A DNA stretch of 41,264 nt from Acidobacteriota bacterium (GTDB lineage Bacteria; Acidobacteriota; UBA6911; RPQK01; DATIPO01), in the NCBI GenBank assembly GCA_035471785.1, contig DATIPQ010000036.1:1-41264 (forward strand), read 5' to 3'. Within the stretch, counting starts at the first letter, position 1, and the number at the start of each line of letters is the position of its first letter. The notes beneath the pieces are model-generated. The model was not told where the DNA came from and did not search any database. It worked only from the letters and a program-made list of their open reading frames with translations. Shown here one piece after another: positions 1 through 8,541 of the stretch. A program made the position numbers and the translations under genes.

Positions 1-124
1 TTTTGCAAGGGAGCCGTCCTGCCCTCTTCCGGATAACACTGCACGGTCCTTTGGTTCTAGAGTAGGATGTTGCGGAAATCCATTGAAACATCGACTTGCT
101 CGAGACGGAAGGGGTTAGACATCG

Positions 125-1516
125 ATGCACCTTGACGAGGCAAAGCTCGGACAGCTTCGCACCTCGCTGCAGGGCGAGCTGCTCACTGCCGGGGATCCCG
201 GATACGAAGGTGCCCGCCGTATCTGGAATGCCAGGCTCGACCGCCGCCCCGCGGCAATCGCCCGTTGCGCTAATGCTACCGATGTGCAGTCGGCAGTCGA
301 TTGGGCAAGGAAAAACGGCATCCCGGCAGCCGTCCGGGGCGGCGGACACGATTTCTCAGGCCATTCGGTCTGCGAGGGCGGATTGGTGATCGACCTCTCG
401 CACCTGACCGCAGTCAAGGTGTATCCCGACCGGAGGGTGGTGTCGGTCGGGGGTGGCGCCACCTGGGGCGCCGTCGATCAGGCCACTCAGGCTTACGGCT
501 TGGCGACAACCGGCGGAACCGTGTCGACGGTAGGGGTGGCCGGCTATGCCCTGGGCGGAGGCACGGGCCACTTGACCCGCCGTTTCGGGCTCGGACTCGA
601 CAACCTGCTCTCGGTCGAGATCGTCACCGCCGATGGGAAGCTCCGTAAGGCCGACCAAGATGAGCACTCTGACCTGTTCTGGGCTGTGCGAGGAGGAAGC
701 GGCAATTTTGGAGTCGTCACGGCTTTCCAGTTCCGTCTTCATGAGGTAGGCCCAGAGGTGCTGGCCGGACAGACGATCTATGCGCTGGAGGACGCGGCCC
801 AAGTTCTGCCCTCCTACAGTCGCTTCATGGCCCAGGCGCCTGACGAGCTCCAGTGCTATGCCTTCATCGTTCCCATCCCTCCCCTCGACGTCTTTCCAGA
901 GGACCTCCATGGCCACCCGGCGCTCGACCTGGTGACGGTCTACAGCGGGCCGCCGTCCCATGGCGAGGAGATCATCAGACCGCTACGGACCGTGTCCAAG
1001 CCCATCCTCGACGATGTGGGTGTCCGCAGCTATGTGGAGGCTCAAACGATGTTCGACGCGGGAGCTGCCAAGGGCAACCGCTGGTATTCCAAGGCTCATT
1101 ACCTGGACGGACTGTCGGACGAGGCTATCGAGACCGCACTCAGCCATGCGCGAGACCTGCACGGGGAGTTCACCATGGTCTACTTCGAGCCGCTGGGAGG
1201 TGCGGTGGCCCGGGTCGATCCTTCCGAGACCTCATTCTCTCACAGGGACGCCGCCTACTCTTTTCACGTCCTGACCGGATGGGCGTCTCCTGAGCGCGAC
1301 GACGCGAACATGGCCTGGACGCGGGACTTTCATCAGGCCATGGCTCCACACGCCCGAGGCGGCGTCTACGTCAATCTGCTCAGCCCGGACGAATCCGAGC
1401 GCATTCCCGAAGCTTATGGAAGCAGCTACCCGAAGCTGTCGCGACTCAAGGCACGATTCGACCCCGGCAACCTCTTTCGATTCAACCACAACGTCCCGCC
1501 CAAGCGAATCACGTAG
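125..1516 (+). CDS. FAD-linked oxidase of the berberine bridge enzyme (BBE) type
   Basis: A 463-residue flavoprotein with the two-part layout of the PCMH/BBE family. The N-terminal FAD-binding domain (about residues 40-215) has the conserved RGGGHDFSGH segment, whose His75 sits where the family attaches FAD covalently. A glycine-rich segment (VGVAGYALGGGTG, about 136-148) and GGSGNFGVVT follow. The C-terminal BBE domain ends in FDPGNLFRFNHNVPP, the usual family ending. Relatives oxidise alcohols, sugars or alkaloids with O2; the substrate here cannot be told. The cysteine that gives bicovalent FAD in plant BBE (Cys-Pro-Thr-Val-Gly) is replaced by Val133, so single His attachment is expected. 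There is no signal peptide. The ATG lies about 12 bases after GGAAGGGG. The family call is firm; the substrate is unknown. Confidence 0.9.
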   Translation: MHLDEAKLGQLRTSLQGELLTAGDPGYEGARRIWNARLDRRPAAIARCANATDVQSAVDWARKNGIPAAVRGGGHDFSGHSVCEGGLVIDLSHLTAVKVYPDRRVVSVGGGATWGAVDQATQAYGLATTGGTVSTVGVAGYALGGGTGHLTRRFGLGLDNLLSVEIVTADGKLRKADQDEHSDLFWAVRGGSGNFGVVTAFQFRLHEVGPEVLAGQTIYALEDAAQVLPSYSRFMAQAPDELQCYAFIVPIPPLDVFPEDLHGHPALDLVTVYSGPPSHGEEIIRPLRTVSKPILDDVGVRSYVEAQTMFDAGAAKGNRWYSKAHYLDGLSDEAIETALSHARDLHGEFTMVYFEPLGGAVARVDPSETSFSHRDAAYSFHVLTGWASPERDDANMAWTRDFHQAMAPHARGGVYVNLLSPDESERIPEAYGSSYPKLSRLKARFDPGNLFRFNHNVPPKRIT

Positions 1517-1621
1517 CAGACCAACCCTCAAGCGCTGTTTTCCTTTTCTTCGTCGCTCAACCGGGGGGGTGGCGCGTTCTTATCAGTAGGTCCGTCAAGG
1601 CGGCGGATTGAAAGGAGGACG

Positions 1622-3172
1622 ATGCTGCTCAAGATTCAGAGCGCTTATGTGGAGGGCATCCAGGCGCAGTTGATCGACGTCGAAGTCGACTATTCCGTCA
1701 GCGCCAAGCCCCGCTACCACGTGGTGGGCCTTCCCGACACGGCCATCCGCGAAAGCGGCGAGCGGGTGCGGGCGGCCATCCGCAACTGCGGACTCTACTA
1801 TCCCAGCTCGGGGACCATCACCGTCAATCTGGCGCCGGCCGATTTCAAGAAGGAGGGAAGCTGCTACGACCTGCCCATCGCCTTGGCCCTGCTGGGAATG
1901 AGCGACGCCCTGCCTCCACGATCCCTGCGCGGCTGGCTCATCCTGGGCGAGTTGTCGCTGGACGGCAAGGTGCGTCCCATCAAGGGCGCTTTGCCGGTGG
2001 CGCTGAGCGCCCAGAAGGCCGGAGTCAAGCGGCTGCTGCTTCCGCCGGGCAGTTCCGAGGAAGCCGCCGTGGTGGACGGCATCGAGGTCTTCTGTGCCGA
2101 GACGCTGCCCCAGGTCTGCAAGATGCTCGAGAACGACCCCGTCAGCGACAAGCCCGTGCAGGTCCGCAAGCAGGACCTGACCAACCCGCCCGGCCTTTAC
2201 CGTCCTGACTTCGCTGAGGTCAAGGGCCAGCAGTCGGCCAAGCGGGCTCTGGAGGTGGCCTGCGCCGGCGGCCACAACATCCTCATGATCGGCCCGCCCG
2301 GCTCGGGCAAAACCATGCTGGCCAAACGCATCCCTTCCATCCTGCCCCGCATGAGCTTCACGGAAGCGCTGGAGACCACCGCTATTCACTCGGTCACCGG
2401 ACTGCTCAGCTCTCGGCGCCGATTCCTGGTCGAGCGTCCCTTCCGGGCGCCCCACCACACCATCTCCTTCGCCGGACTGGTGGGCGGCGGAGCCGTCCCG
2501 CGTCCGGGCGAGGTGTCGCTGGCTCACAACGGCGTCCTCTTCCTGGACGAGCTGCCCGAGTTTCAGCGTCACGTGCTGGAAGTCCTGCGCCAGCCGCTGG
2601 AGGACGGCGAGGTCACCATCAGCCGCGCCGCCCGCACCCTCACATTCCCTTCCCGCTTTATGCTGGCGGCGGCCATGAACCCCTGCCCCTGCGGCTATCA
2701 CGGCAGCGCCGTCAAGCAGTGCGCCTGCACGCCGCCCCAGATCCACCGCTACCGCAGCAAGATCTCGGGTCCGCTGATGGACCGCATCGACCTGCATATC
2801 GAAGTGGCCGAAGTGCCTTACCGGGAGCTGACCGCCAAGCCTGACGGCGAGCCGTCCAAAAACATCGCCGCCCGGGTGCGCGAGTCGCGCCGCCTTCAAC
2901 TCGAGCGCTTCAAGCGCGAGGGCGTCTACTGCAACGCCCAGATGGGCCCCCGCGAACTGGAATCGCTATGCGGACTCACCCTCAGAGCCCAAAACCGCCT
3001 GCGCCAGGCCATCGAGCGACTCGGCTTCTCGGCCCGCACCTACGACCGCGTCCTCAAAGTGGCCCGGACCATCGCCGACCTGGAAGCCTCCGACATCCTC
3101 TCCGCCACCCACATCTCCGAAGCCATCCAATACCGAACCCTCGACCGCCACGACTGGACCGACCCCGGCTGA
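1622..3172 (+). CDS. comM: ComM/YifB-family Mg-chelatase-like AAA+ ATPase
   Basis: A 516-residue protein of normal length for the YifB/ComM family. In Vibrio and Haemophilus, ComM is a hexameric helicase that promotes branch migration during natural transformation. The N-terminal domain (about 1-180) has the family pattern VVGLPDTAIRESGERVRAAI. It is followed by Walker A GPPGSGKT (224-231), Walker B VLFLDE (305-310), a Cys-rich CPCGYHGSAVKQCAC insertion (355-369), an arginine-finger-like MDRIDL, and a C-terminal Mg-chelatase-type helical domain. The start is well fixed by GAAAGGAGG six bases or so before the ATG. It stands alone on this strand and converges with the TIR-WD40 gene. A role in DNA uptake is family knowledge; no other competence genes are visible here. 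Confidence 0.93.
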   Translation: MLLKIQSAYVEGIQAQLIDVEVDYSVSAKPRYHVVGLPDTAIRESGERVRAAIRNCGLYYPSSGTITVNLAPADFKKEGSCYDLPIALALLGMSDALPPRSLRGWLILGELSLDGKVRPIKGALPVALSAQKAGVKRLLLPPGSSEEAAVVDGIEVFCAETLPQVCKMLENDPVSDKPVQVRKQDLTNPPGLYRPDFAEVKGQQSAKRALEVACAGGHNILMIGPPGSGKTMLAKRIPSILPRMSFTEALETTAIHSVTGLLSSRRRFLVERPFRAPHHTISFAGLVGGGAVPRPGEVSLAHNGVLFLDELPEFQRHVLEVLRQPLEDGEVTISRAARTLTFPSRFMLAAAMNPCPCGYHGSAVKQCACTPPQIHRYRSKISGPLMDRIDLHIEVAEVPYRELTAKPDGEPSKNIAARVRESRRLQLERFKREGVYCNAQMGPRELESLCGLTLRAQNRLRQAIERLGFSARTYDRVLKVARTIADLEASDILSATHISEAIQYRTLDRHDWTDPG

Positions 3173-3208
3173 CAAGGCATGCAGACGTGATGCTGAAACC
3201 CGGACTCT

Positions 3209-6127
3209 TCAGTTGCCATGATCAGAGGCTGGACAAGTCGGAGAGAGCTGGGAGGGGTCGATTTCAGCCGACGGGGTGCCGTTGAGTCGCTTTTGGACCG
3301 AGCGGCGGCAAGCCTCGTCGAGCAGGTCTTGAGGATGCCAGAGAACGCTGCGCGCGGTTTGCTTGGAGGCTACGGTCAAGAGACGCTCCCTGGATCCGGG
3401 GTGGAAAGCGACTTGAGCGACCCTACCATCGTTTTCGATCTCCGCGATCAAGCGCCCTTGGCGCCACTGCCACACCTTCGCGCTGAAAGCAACCGCGCCA
3501 GCTAGATACAGTCCGTCGCGATCGAAAGCAAGGTCCTTGACGATGCCTCCCGCTTCAAGCTGCCTCTCTTCTTCCGTCGCGGGAGCCCAGATCCGGATGC
3601 GGCTGTCCACGGCCAAGGCGAGCCACCGGCCTCGGGGACCGAAGGCGATATCGGCGACCGGCTTGTCGTAACTGCGCTGCGATTGCAAGAGGGGCTGATC
3701 AGCGAGTGACGACCACAACTCGATCCGGCTTCCACGGGCCAAGACCAACTGCTCCGAATCGGGACTGAAAACGAGGGACCGGATCGGTTCCGGCCCTTCG
3801 ATAGGCAATTCGCGAAACGAGTCAGCCGCGGCTGACTGTCCCAAGAAAACCTTGGGAGGACTCTGGTTGACCCCGAGGGCCAGTCGTCCTCCGCGACCCC
3901 AGGCCGCGCGGCTGAACCCAGGCCCTGGAATAAGCGTTGCAACCGTGTCCTGGCCAGTCCACAAAACGGCTCCCCCAGCCGTTGAGAGCAAGACCCTCTC
4001 GCCGTCGGGGCTGACGGAGCAATCCAGGATCTGGTTGGCCTGGCCCGACGAGATGAGAAGCCGCCCGGAACCCTCCCTTGAGTTCCACAGGCTGGCCTGG
4101 GAGCTTCGACCGCAGAGGACAAGCCGGCCTCCGTCCCCGCTGTAGGCCATGGCGCCGATGCTGACGTCATGCGTGTAACGGCTCCGCTCCCCGCTCCCAA
4201 GCGGACTCCAGGAAGCCATCAGGCTTGGATCGGCGAGCTGCCCAGGCTGGCTGATGGTGGCCAGGTTGCCGGCATCTTGAAAGGCCACCGTGTGGACGAT
4301 TCCTGGATGATCGATACGCAATACCGGCTGGTTGGACCGAAAGTCCCAAACCTCGGCGTTGAAGTTGGAAAGCCCCAAGGCCACCAGGCTGCCGTCGGGG
4401 CTGAAGTCGGCCGAAACCACGTCACCAGGGTCGGTCATGAGCACATCCTTTCTAATCGGATCTGGTGCTCCCTGGATGAACTGATGCTCCCAAATGCTGC
4501 CGCTGGCTCTTCCCCTGACCTCAACCACCTTGACCCCCGACAGTCCGCCGATGGCGAGAAGGTCGCCGTCCTGTGAATAAGCGAGGACCTGAATGAGGCC
4601 TTCCCTGGGGAGGAGCAGTTGCAAGGGCTGGTCCGCGCCGCGCTCCAGCAGGTAAACCCGAGAGCTGAGTCCATCCTCCAGGAGGACGGATACCGCCATG
4701 TGACGGCCATCGGGACTCAAGGCCACCCTGTCGGGCCCAATTTCATCCTCGGCATAACAGTGGGCCTTGGTCCTGACCTTCTCGAATCGCCCGTCGCGCT
4801 CCCGCCACTCTTCCACGCCGTCATAGCCAGTTGCCGCCAGAACGACCTCGCCCGAGGTCTCTACCATGGAAAGCTTCTCGGGGCCCACCTCATGATGGAG
4901 GGGCTCTCCGACCTGCGGGGTATCGCTATCGATATCGATGGGAAAGGTCTCGCCCCCCTGAGTCAGGACGGCCAGCAACTTCCCCCGGGGGTGAAAGACC
5001 GCCCACGAAATGTCGTCGGACTCTGCAAGATGACCGGACAGAGGCACCTCCCGCGGCGGGTTGCCGCTGTCCCAATCCCAAACCAGCAGCCGCTGGCCGC
5101 CGAATGCCCCCATGCGCTTCTTCAGGGGATGCACGGCACCCCCAATCAACTTCTCTTCAAGCCTGGCTTCGGCCAGTTGCTCGGGAATCAAGGGCAAGAC
5201 CTGGAGCAGAGCCTTCTGGGCTCGAACGGTCTTCGATTGGGGGAAAAAGGGCCAAACGGCTCTGCCGTACATGTTATCTAATGCCAGGGAACTCCTGACG
5301 GCTTCAGCCGCCCAGAGGGCCTTGGCGCTTTGAGGTTGTTCCGGTTTCGCGGCCTCGGTCAAGAGCGCCTCGATGCGCTCTCCCTGGCGGACCAGCCAGA
5401 TCTGTCCCAGAGCCAGCAGCGTCCCGACCAAGACCAGGACCGAGGCGGAGGCCAGCAAGATCCTCTTGCGCCGGTACCACTTGCGACTCTCCTTGATGAA
5501 TTCGCGCTCAAGAGGAGTTGGACTTTCGTGCTGGGGACTGGGGCGGGCGAGAAACGTCTCTCCGGCCTTCAATTCGACCTTGTCGCTGATCAGCATGCCG
5601 CGCCGCCGCTTGGCCCGTTTCCATTTCAGTGCCTCATTGCGGAAGTGATTGTGTGCCTCAAGCCAATCCCAGTCGCTTTCGATGGCCGTCAGCAGCTCCC
5701 CGAAGGCCTTCTCAAACTCGTCCTGCTCAGTGGCGAAGATCCAGTTCAAGTCGTGAATCTTGGCAGGCCAGGCTTCTACAGGATCGTCGGCCTCGGGCTT
5801 TACGCGCACCAGAGGAATGATGCGCTTCTCATTCTTGACAGCATGCTCCATCTCCATAGGCACCACCTCCGAGGCGGCAGAGTCGGGCGAGAGGACGCAG
5901 ATGAAGGCGGGTGCCTCTTCGATGGCATTGAAGATTTCCCTCAACCACTCTCGGGAAGGCTTGATGTCCTTCCAATCCACCCAGATTCCGTAGTCAGCCT
6001 CAAGCCGTTTGCATAGGGCCTTGACGAACGGTTTCTGCTCCCGCGCGTAACAGATGAAGAGATCGGGCTCTGCTACGTCGGAACCAGCCGAAGGCTCTTT
6101 TACCGTCGGGTCGCTTGTCTCGGGCAC
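3209..6127 (-). CDS. TIR domain - transmembrane - WD40 repeat protein
   Basis: A 972-residue protein with three parts. A TIR domain (about 22-150) starts DLFICYAREQKPF, contains the WVDWKDI segment, and has Glu92 in the S-x-S-E-V-V-P-M-E-M motif at the place of the catalytic Glu of NAD-cleaving TIRs. A basic linker is followed by one membrane helix (about 223-245). The rest (about 300-960) is WD40 beta-propeller, with units such as FSPDGSLVALG...AEVWDF and LAFDRDGLYLAG...KVWQW. The order TIR, SPTPLEREFI-type linker, TM, WD40 is a recurring bacterial architecture. The start chosen is GTG at 6127, eight bases after a near-perfect AAGGAGGTGA. That Shine-Dalgarno ends on the stop codon of the upstream CSLREA gene, so a longer upstream reading would sit inside that gene. 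NAD cleavage is inferred, not shown. The propeller probably senses or scaffolds; which side of the membrane it faces is not certain. Confidence 0.9.
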   Translation of the reverse strand: MPETSDPTVKEPSAGSDVAEPDLFICYAREQKPFVKALCKRLEADYGIWVDWKDIKPSREWLREIFNAIEEAPAFICVLSPDSAASEVVPMEMEHAVKNEKRIIPLVRVKPEADDPVEAWPAKIHDLNWIFATEQDEFEKAFGELLTAIESDWDWLEAHNHFRNEALKWKRAKRRRGMLISDKVELKAGETFLARPSPQHESPTPLEREFIKESRKWYRRKRILLASASVLVLVGTLLALGQIWLVRQGERIEALLTEAAKPEQPQSAKALWAAEAVRSSLALDNMYGRAVWPFFPQSKTVRAQKALLQVLPLIPEQLAEARLEEKLIGGAVHPLKKRMGAFGGQRLLVWDWDSGNPPREVPLSGHLAESDDISWAVFHPRGKLLAVLTQGGETFPIDIDSDTPQVGEPLHHEVGPEKLSMVETSGEVVLAATGYDGVEEWRERDGRFEKVRTKAHCYAEDEIGPDRVALSPDGRHMAVSVLLEDGLSSRVYLLERGADQPLQLLLPREGLIQVLAYSQDGDLLAIGGLSGVKVVEVRGRASGSIWEHQFIQGAPDPIRKDVLMTDPGDVVSADFSPDGSLVALGLSNFNAEVWDFRSNQPVLRIDHPGIVHTVAFQDAGNLATISQPGQLADPSLMASWSPLGSGERSRYTHDVSIGAMAYSGDGGRLVLCGRSSQASLWNSREGSGRLLISSGQANQILDCSVSPDGERVLLSTAGGAVLWTGQDTVATLIPGPGFSRAAWGRGGRLALGVNQSPPKVFLGQSAAADSFRELPIEGPEPIRSLVFSPDSEQLVLARGSRIELWSSLADQPLLQSQRSYDKPVADIAFGPRGRWLALAVDSRIRIWAPATEEERQLEAGGIVKDLAFDRDGLYLAGAVAFSAKVWQWRQGRLIAEIENDGRVAQVAFHPGSRERLLTVASKQTARSVLWHPQDLLDEACRRSVQKRLNGTPSAEIDPSQLSPTCPASDHGN

Positions 6128-6132
6128 GGCGG

Positions 6133-6142
6133 TCACCTCCTT
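6133..6142 (-). promoter_or_regulatory. Shine-Dalgarno AAGGAGGTGA overlapping a stop codon
   Basis: This is a ten-base match to the anti-Shine-Dalgarno sequence. Its last three bases are the TGA of the CSLREA gene. It lies eight bases before the GTG at 6127 and therefore decides the TIR-WD40 start. The arrangement implies translational coupling of the two proteins. Confidence 0.85.
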
Positions 6143-8532
6143 GGTGCGGCAGGCGCGGGCTGGAAGACCCAGAAGCGGCGAGGATTTTGGGGGCCGGCGG
6201 CGAAACTGTACCGGTTGAGTTCCAGCATGTCGCTCCAGCGGCCGGCGAATTCGTCCCAAAGCAGGAGCCGCTCCGGGGCCAGGCCGCTGAGGCTCCAGCT
6301 CAGTTCTACGCTTTGGGCTGATGGAGGCGTCCGCACCTCGAACATCCATTGGCGCCCGCTGAAGCCGGACGGTCTTCTCTCAAGGCCGCGGACGTCGGCG
6401 GAGAAACGCGGCCATTGAGCGCTCCACTCCGGCTGCGGGAAGTAGAGCGTGAGACCGTGAATGGAGGGCGCCTCCCGCTGGTCCAGGGGGTCCAGTCCAT
6501 CCTCAGCGGCCGAATCGACCCCCAGAATGTTGTGGTCGTCGGCCAAACTGCCGGAGACCGCCGAGAGGCGAAGAAGCCATCCCCGCGGGCGTGCGGACGG
6601 CCGCGCCACCCTGCCTTTGGGCATCAGGGATTGAGCGGGAAGCATGCCGCACAAAGGCGGGATCTCGATGAAGGGGTCGCCGTCGCTGGGGCCAAAGCCA
6701 CCCTGGAACAGTTGGGCTTCCAGGTGCTCCTGAGTCAAGAAGAACCAGTATCCCCGAGCGGGACGCATGCTTGCTTCGGGTTCCAGTCCAACGGCCTCTG
6801 GGGCTTGTCCGCTGGGTCCGAAGCCCAGCAACTGGGAGGAGGCGCCTGGCGGCAGCCGCTGGGCGATGCAGCCCCACTCGAGTTCGAACTGAAAGGGGCT
6901 GGAGATCTGCTGCCAGCCTGCGTCGCGCTGCAGGGGGAGAAAATAAGGTGCTCCCGAGGCATCGTTGACGATGCCCTCCACGCTGGACGATGGCAGTCCT
7001 CCGCCCACGATCAGCCAGAAACCTCGGCCGGGATCGAAGTCGAAGAAGGGATCGTCTTCGGCCCAGGGACGGTAACGGGCTTGGGCGGTGTCGTATCGAA
7101 AGAGAAGCCAAGTCGAGGGGCCCGGCTCTTGACCAATCAACCGGCTCAAGAAGGAAGCCGGACCCACGCCTGCCAGGGGACTGCCCACCATCCGGTAGCC
7201 CGCCACCGGATCGGCCAGTTGAAAGGCGGCCGGCTGGGAAAGTGTGAACGTTGCCGGCTGAAAAGGGGGAGCTTCGTAGGCGCCGATGTCGCACTCGCCC
7301 AAGGTATTCCGGTCCGGATCGCCGTCAATCCCGCGTCTCCCTCCACGCTGGTCGAGGCGAGAGCAAGAGCTGCTTTGGGCCTGATCGATGGCGGGGCTTC
7401 CGGGCATCAGGGCCATTGTCAGAGCCGCACCCTCAATCGAATCGTTGTTCTGCAGGGGGCCCAGCCGGGGCTGGTCGCTCATCACGTCATCTGGATGGCT
7501 GGATTGGCATTGGGGCGAAATCAGATTGCCGCCCAGCGTTACCAGACGCGGGCCGGGACAGACCCGCGGACTGTTGGCGAAGAACAACGAGTTGGAGAAC
7601 TCGACCCGGGACTGGTTGTCGGGCAACCCTCGTTCAGCCAACCCGCCTCCGGCCGATGTGTTGTCGACAACGGTGCAATGGTTGAGAGAGATGACCTGAG
7701 TCACTGTGGCGATCAACTCGAAGGCGCCGCCACCAATCTCGGCGTGATTGCCGTGGATAGTCGCGTTCCTCAGGTCCAAGGATGCATTGATGAGGGCGAA
7801 GGCGCCCCCCGCCTCGGCGGCCTGGTTGTCGAGGAAGGAGCTGGAGCTGATTTGGCTCACCTTGCCCGCAGGATTCCGCAAGCTGACAGCACCCCCCGAA
7901 CAACCTTCCGCAAGACCGCAGCCAGCCAGGGCCTCATTGTCCCTGAAGACGCTGTTGCTCACCATCACCGAGGCGCCCACGGCCGCCAGGCCCCCTCCTC
8001 GTCCGGCGACATTGCGTGTCACCTCGCTGTCGCTAACCTTCAATTCAACGAGGGGAAAGGAAAGGCCCGGCAACGCTTCAACACGGATGCCGCCTCCCTC
8101 CTCAGACCCGGCCTCCCCGCCCTGGATCACCAGGCGCTTGAGTCGGATCACCGCCGCTTGAAGATCGCTGATGCGGATATCGATCACCCGGTCGCCGAGG
8201 CCCTCAGCCGAAATCAAAGCCGGGAGCGTGCCCTCGGCGCGTATGGTCACCGAGTCGGTGATGTCGAGGTCTCCCACGAGTCCTTGGTTCTCGCCGCCGC
8301 CTTGAAGGGTCAGGAGGTAGCTCCTGCCGGAGGTCAAGAGGATTTCATCGGGCCCTGGGTTGGCATTGGCAGACAGCACGGCTTCGCGCAGCGAGCAGGA
8401 GGCAGGCAGGCAAGGGCCAGCGTTCCTGTCGGCGGTCATGGTGACCCTGAATTCAGCCGCTTCGAGCGGTCCGGCCCAAAGAGCGATGAAGGCCGCGGTC
8501 AGGAAGCAGAGAGGTCGGATTATTCGAGGCAT
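6133..8532 (-). CDS. Secreted CSLREA-domain parallel beta-helix protein
   Basis: A 799-residue exported protein. It begins with a signal peptide (hydrophobic core at about 8-22, then GPLEAAEF). A CSLREA motif follows in PASCSLREAVLSANANPGPDEI, which marks a large family of bacterial surface and extracellular beta-helix proteins. Residues about 60-430 are beta-helix-like, with repeated short strands and N/D/G turns (for example VSNSVFRDNEALAGCG and LDLRNATIHGNHAEIGGG) and the common DIGAYE ending. The C-terminal 370 residues hold beta-rich modules with WQQISSPF and GYWFFL phrases, probably surface domains. Nothing catalytic was recognised. GAGGTG lies five bases before the ATG and overlaps the preceding TGA. 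It is third in an operon after the FecR-like and TPR/barrel genes. A cell-surface location is well supported; the ligand is unknown. Confidence 0.87.
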   Translation of the reverse strand: MPRIIRPLCFLTAAFIALWAGPLEAAEFRVTMTADRNAGPCLPASCSLREAVLSANANPGPDEILLTSGRSYLLTLQGGGENQGLVGDLDITDSVTIRAEGTLPALISAEGLGDRVIDIRISDLQAAVIRLKRLVIQGGEAGSEEGGGIRVEALPGLSFPLVELKVSDSEVTRNVAGRGGGLAAVGASVMVSNSVFRDNEALAGCGLAEGCSGGAVSLRNPAGKVSQISSSSFLDNQAAEAGGAFALINASLDLRNATIHGNHAEIGGGAFELIATVTQVISLNHCTVVDNTSAGGGLAERGLPDNQSRVEFSNSLFFANSPRVCPGPRLVTLGGNLISPQCQSSHPDDVMSDQPRLGPLQNNDSIEGAALTMALMPGSPAIDQAQSSSCSRLDQRGGRRGIDGDPDRNTLGECDIGAYEAPPFQPATFTLSQPAAFQLADPVAGYRMVGSPLAGVGPASFLSRLIGQEPGPSTWLLFRYDTAQARYRPWAEDDPFFDFDPGRGFWLIVGGGLPSSSVEGIVNDASGAPYFLPLQRDAGWQQISSPFQFELEWGCIAQRLPPGASSQLLGFGPSGQAPEAVGLEPEASMRPARGYWFFLTQEHLEAQLFQGGFGPSDGDPFIEIPPLCGMLPAQSLMPKGRVARPSARPRGWLLRLSAVSGSLADDHNILGVDSAAEDGLDPLDQREAPSIHGLTLYFPQPEWSAQWPRFSADVRGLERRPSGFSGRQWMFEVRTPPSAQSVELSWSLSGLAPERLLLWDEFAGRWSDMLELNRYSFAAGPQNPRRFWVFQPAPAAPRR

Positions 8533-8541
8533 AAGTGCACC

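Noticed and set aside
1595-2899. A 434-codon open frame on the minus strand
   Set aside because: It is antisense to the ComM-like ATPase, whose Walker motifs are intact.
3209-6127. Calling the TIR-WD40 operon a known anti-phage system such as Thoeris or TIR-STAND
   Set aside because: There is no SLOG-type ThsA, no STAND NTPase and no other defence gene nearby; the partners are exported surface proteins.
6128-6349. Extension of the TIR-WD40 gene upstream to 6349
   Set aside because: It lies inside the CSLREA gene; a near-perfect Shine-Dalgarno marks the GTG at 6127.
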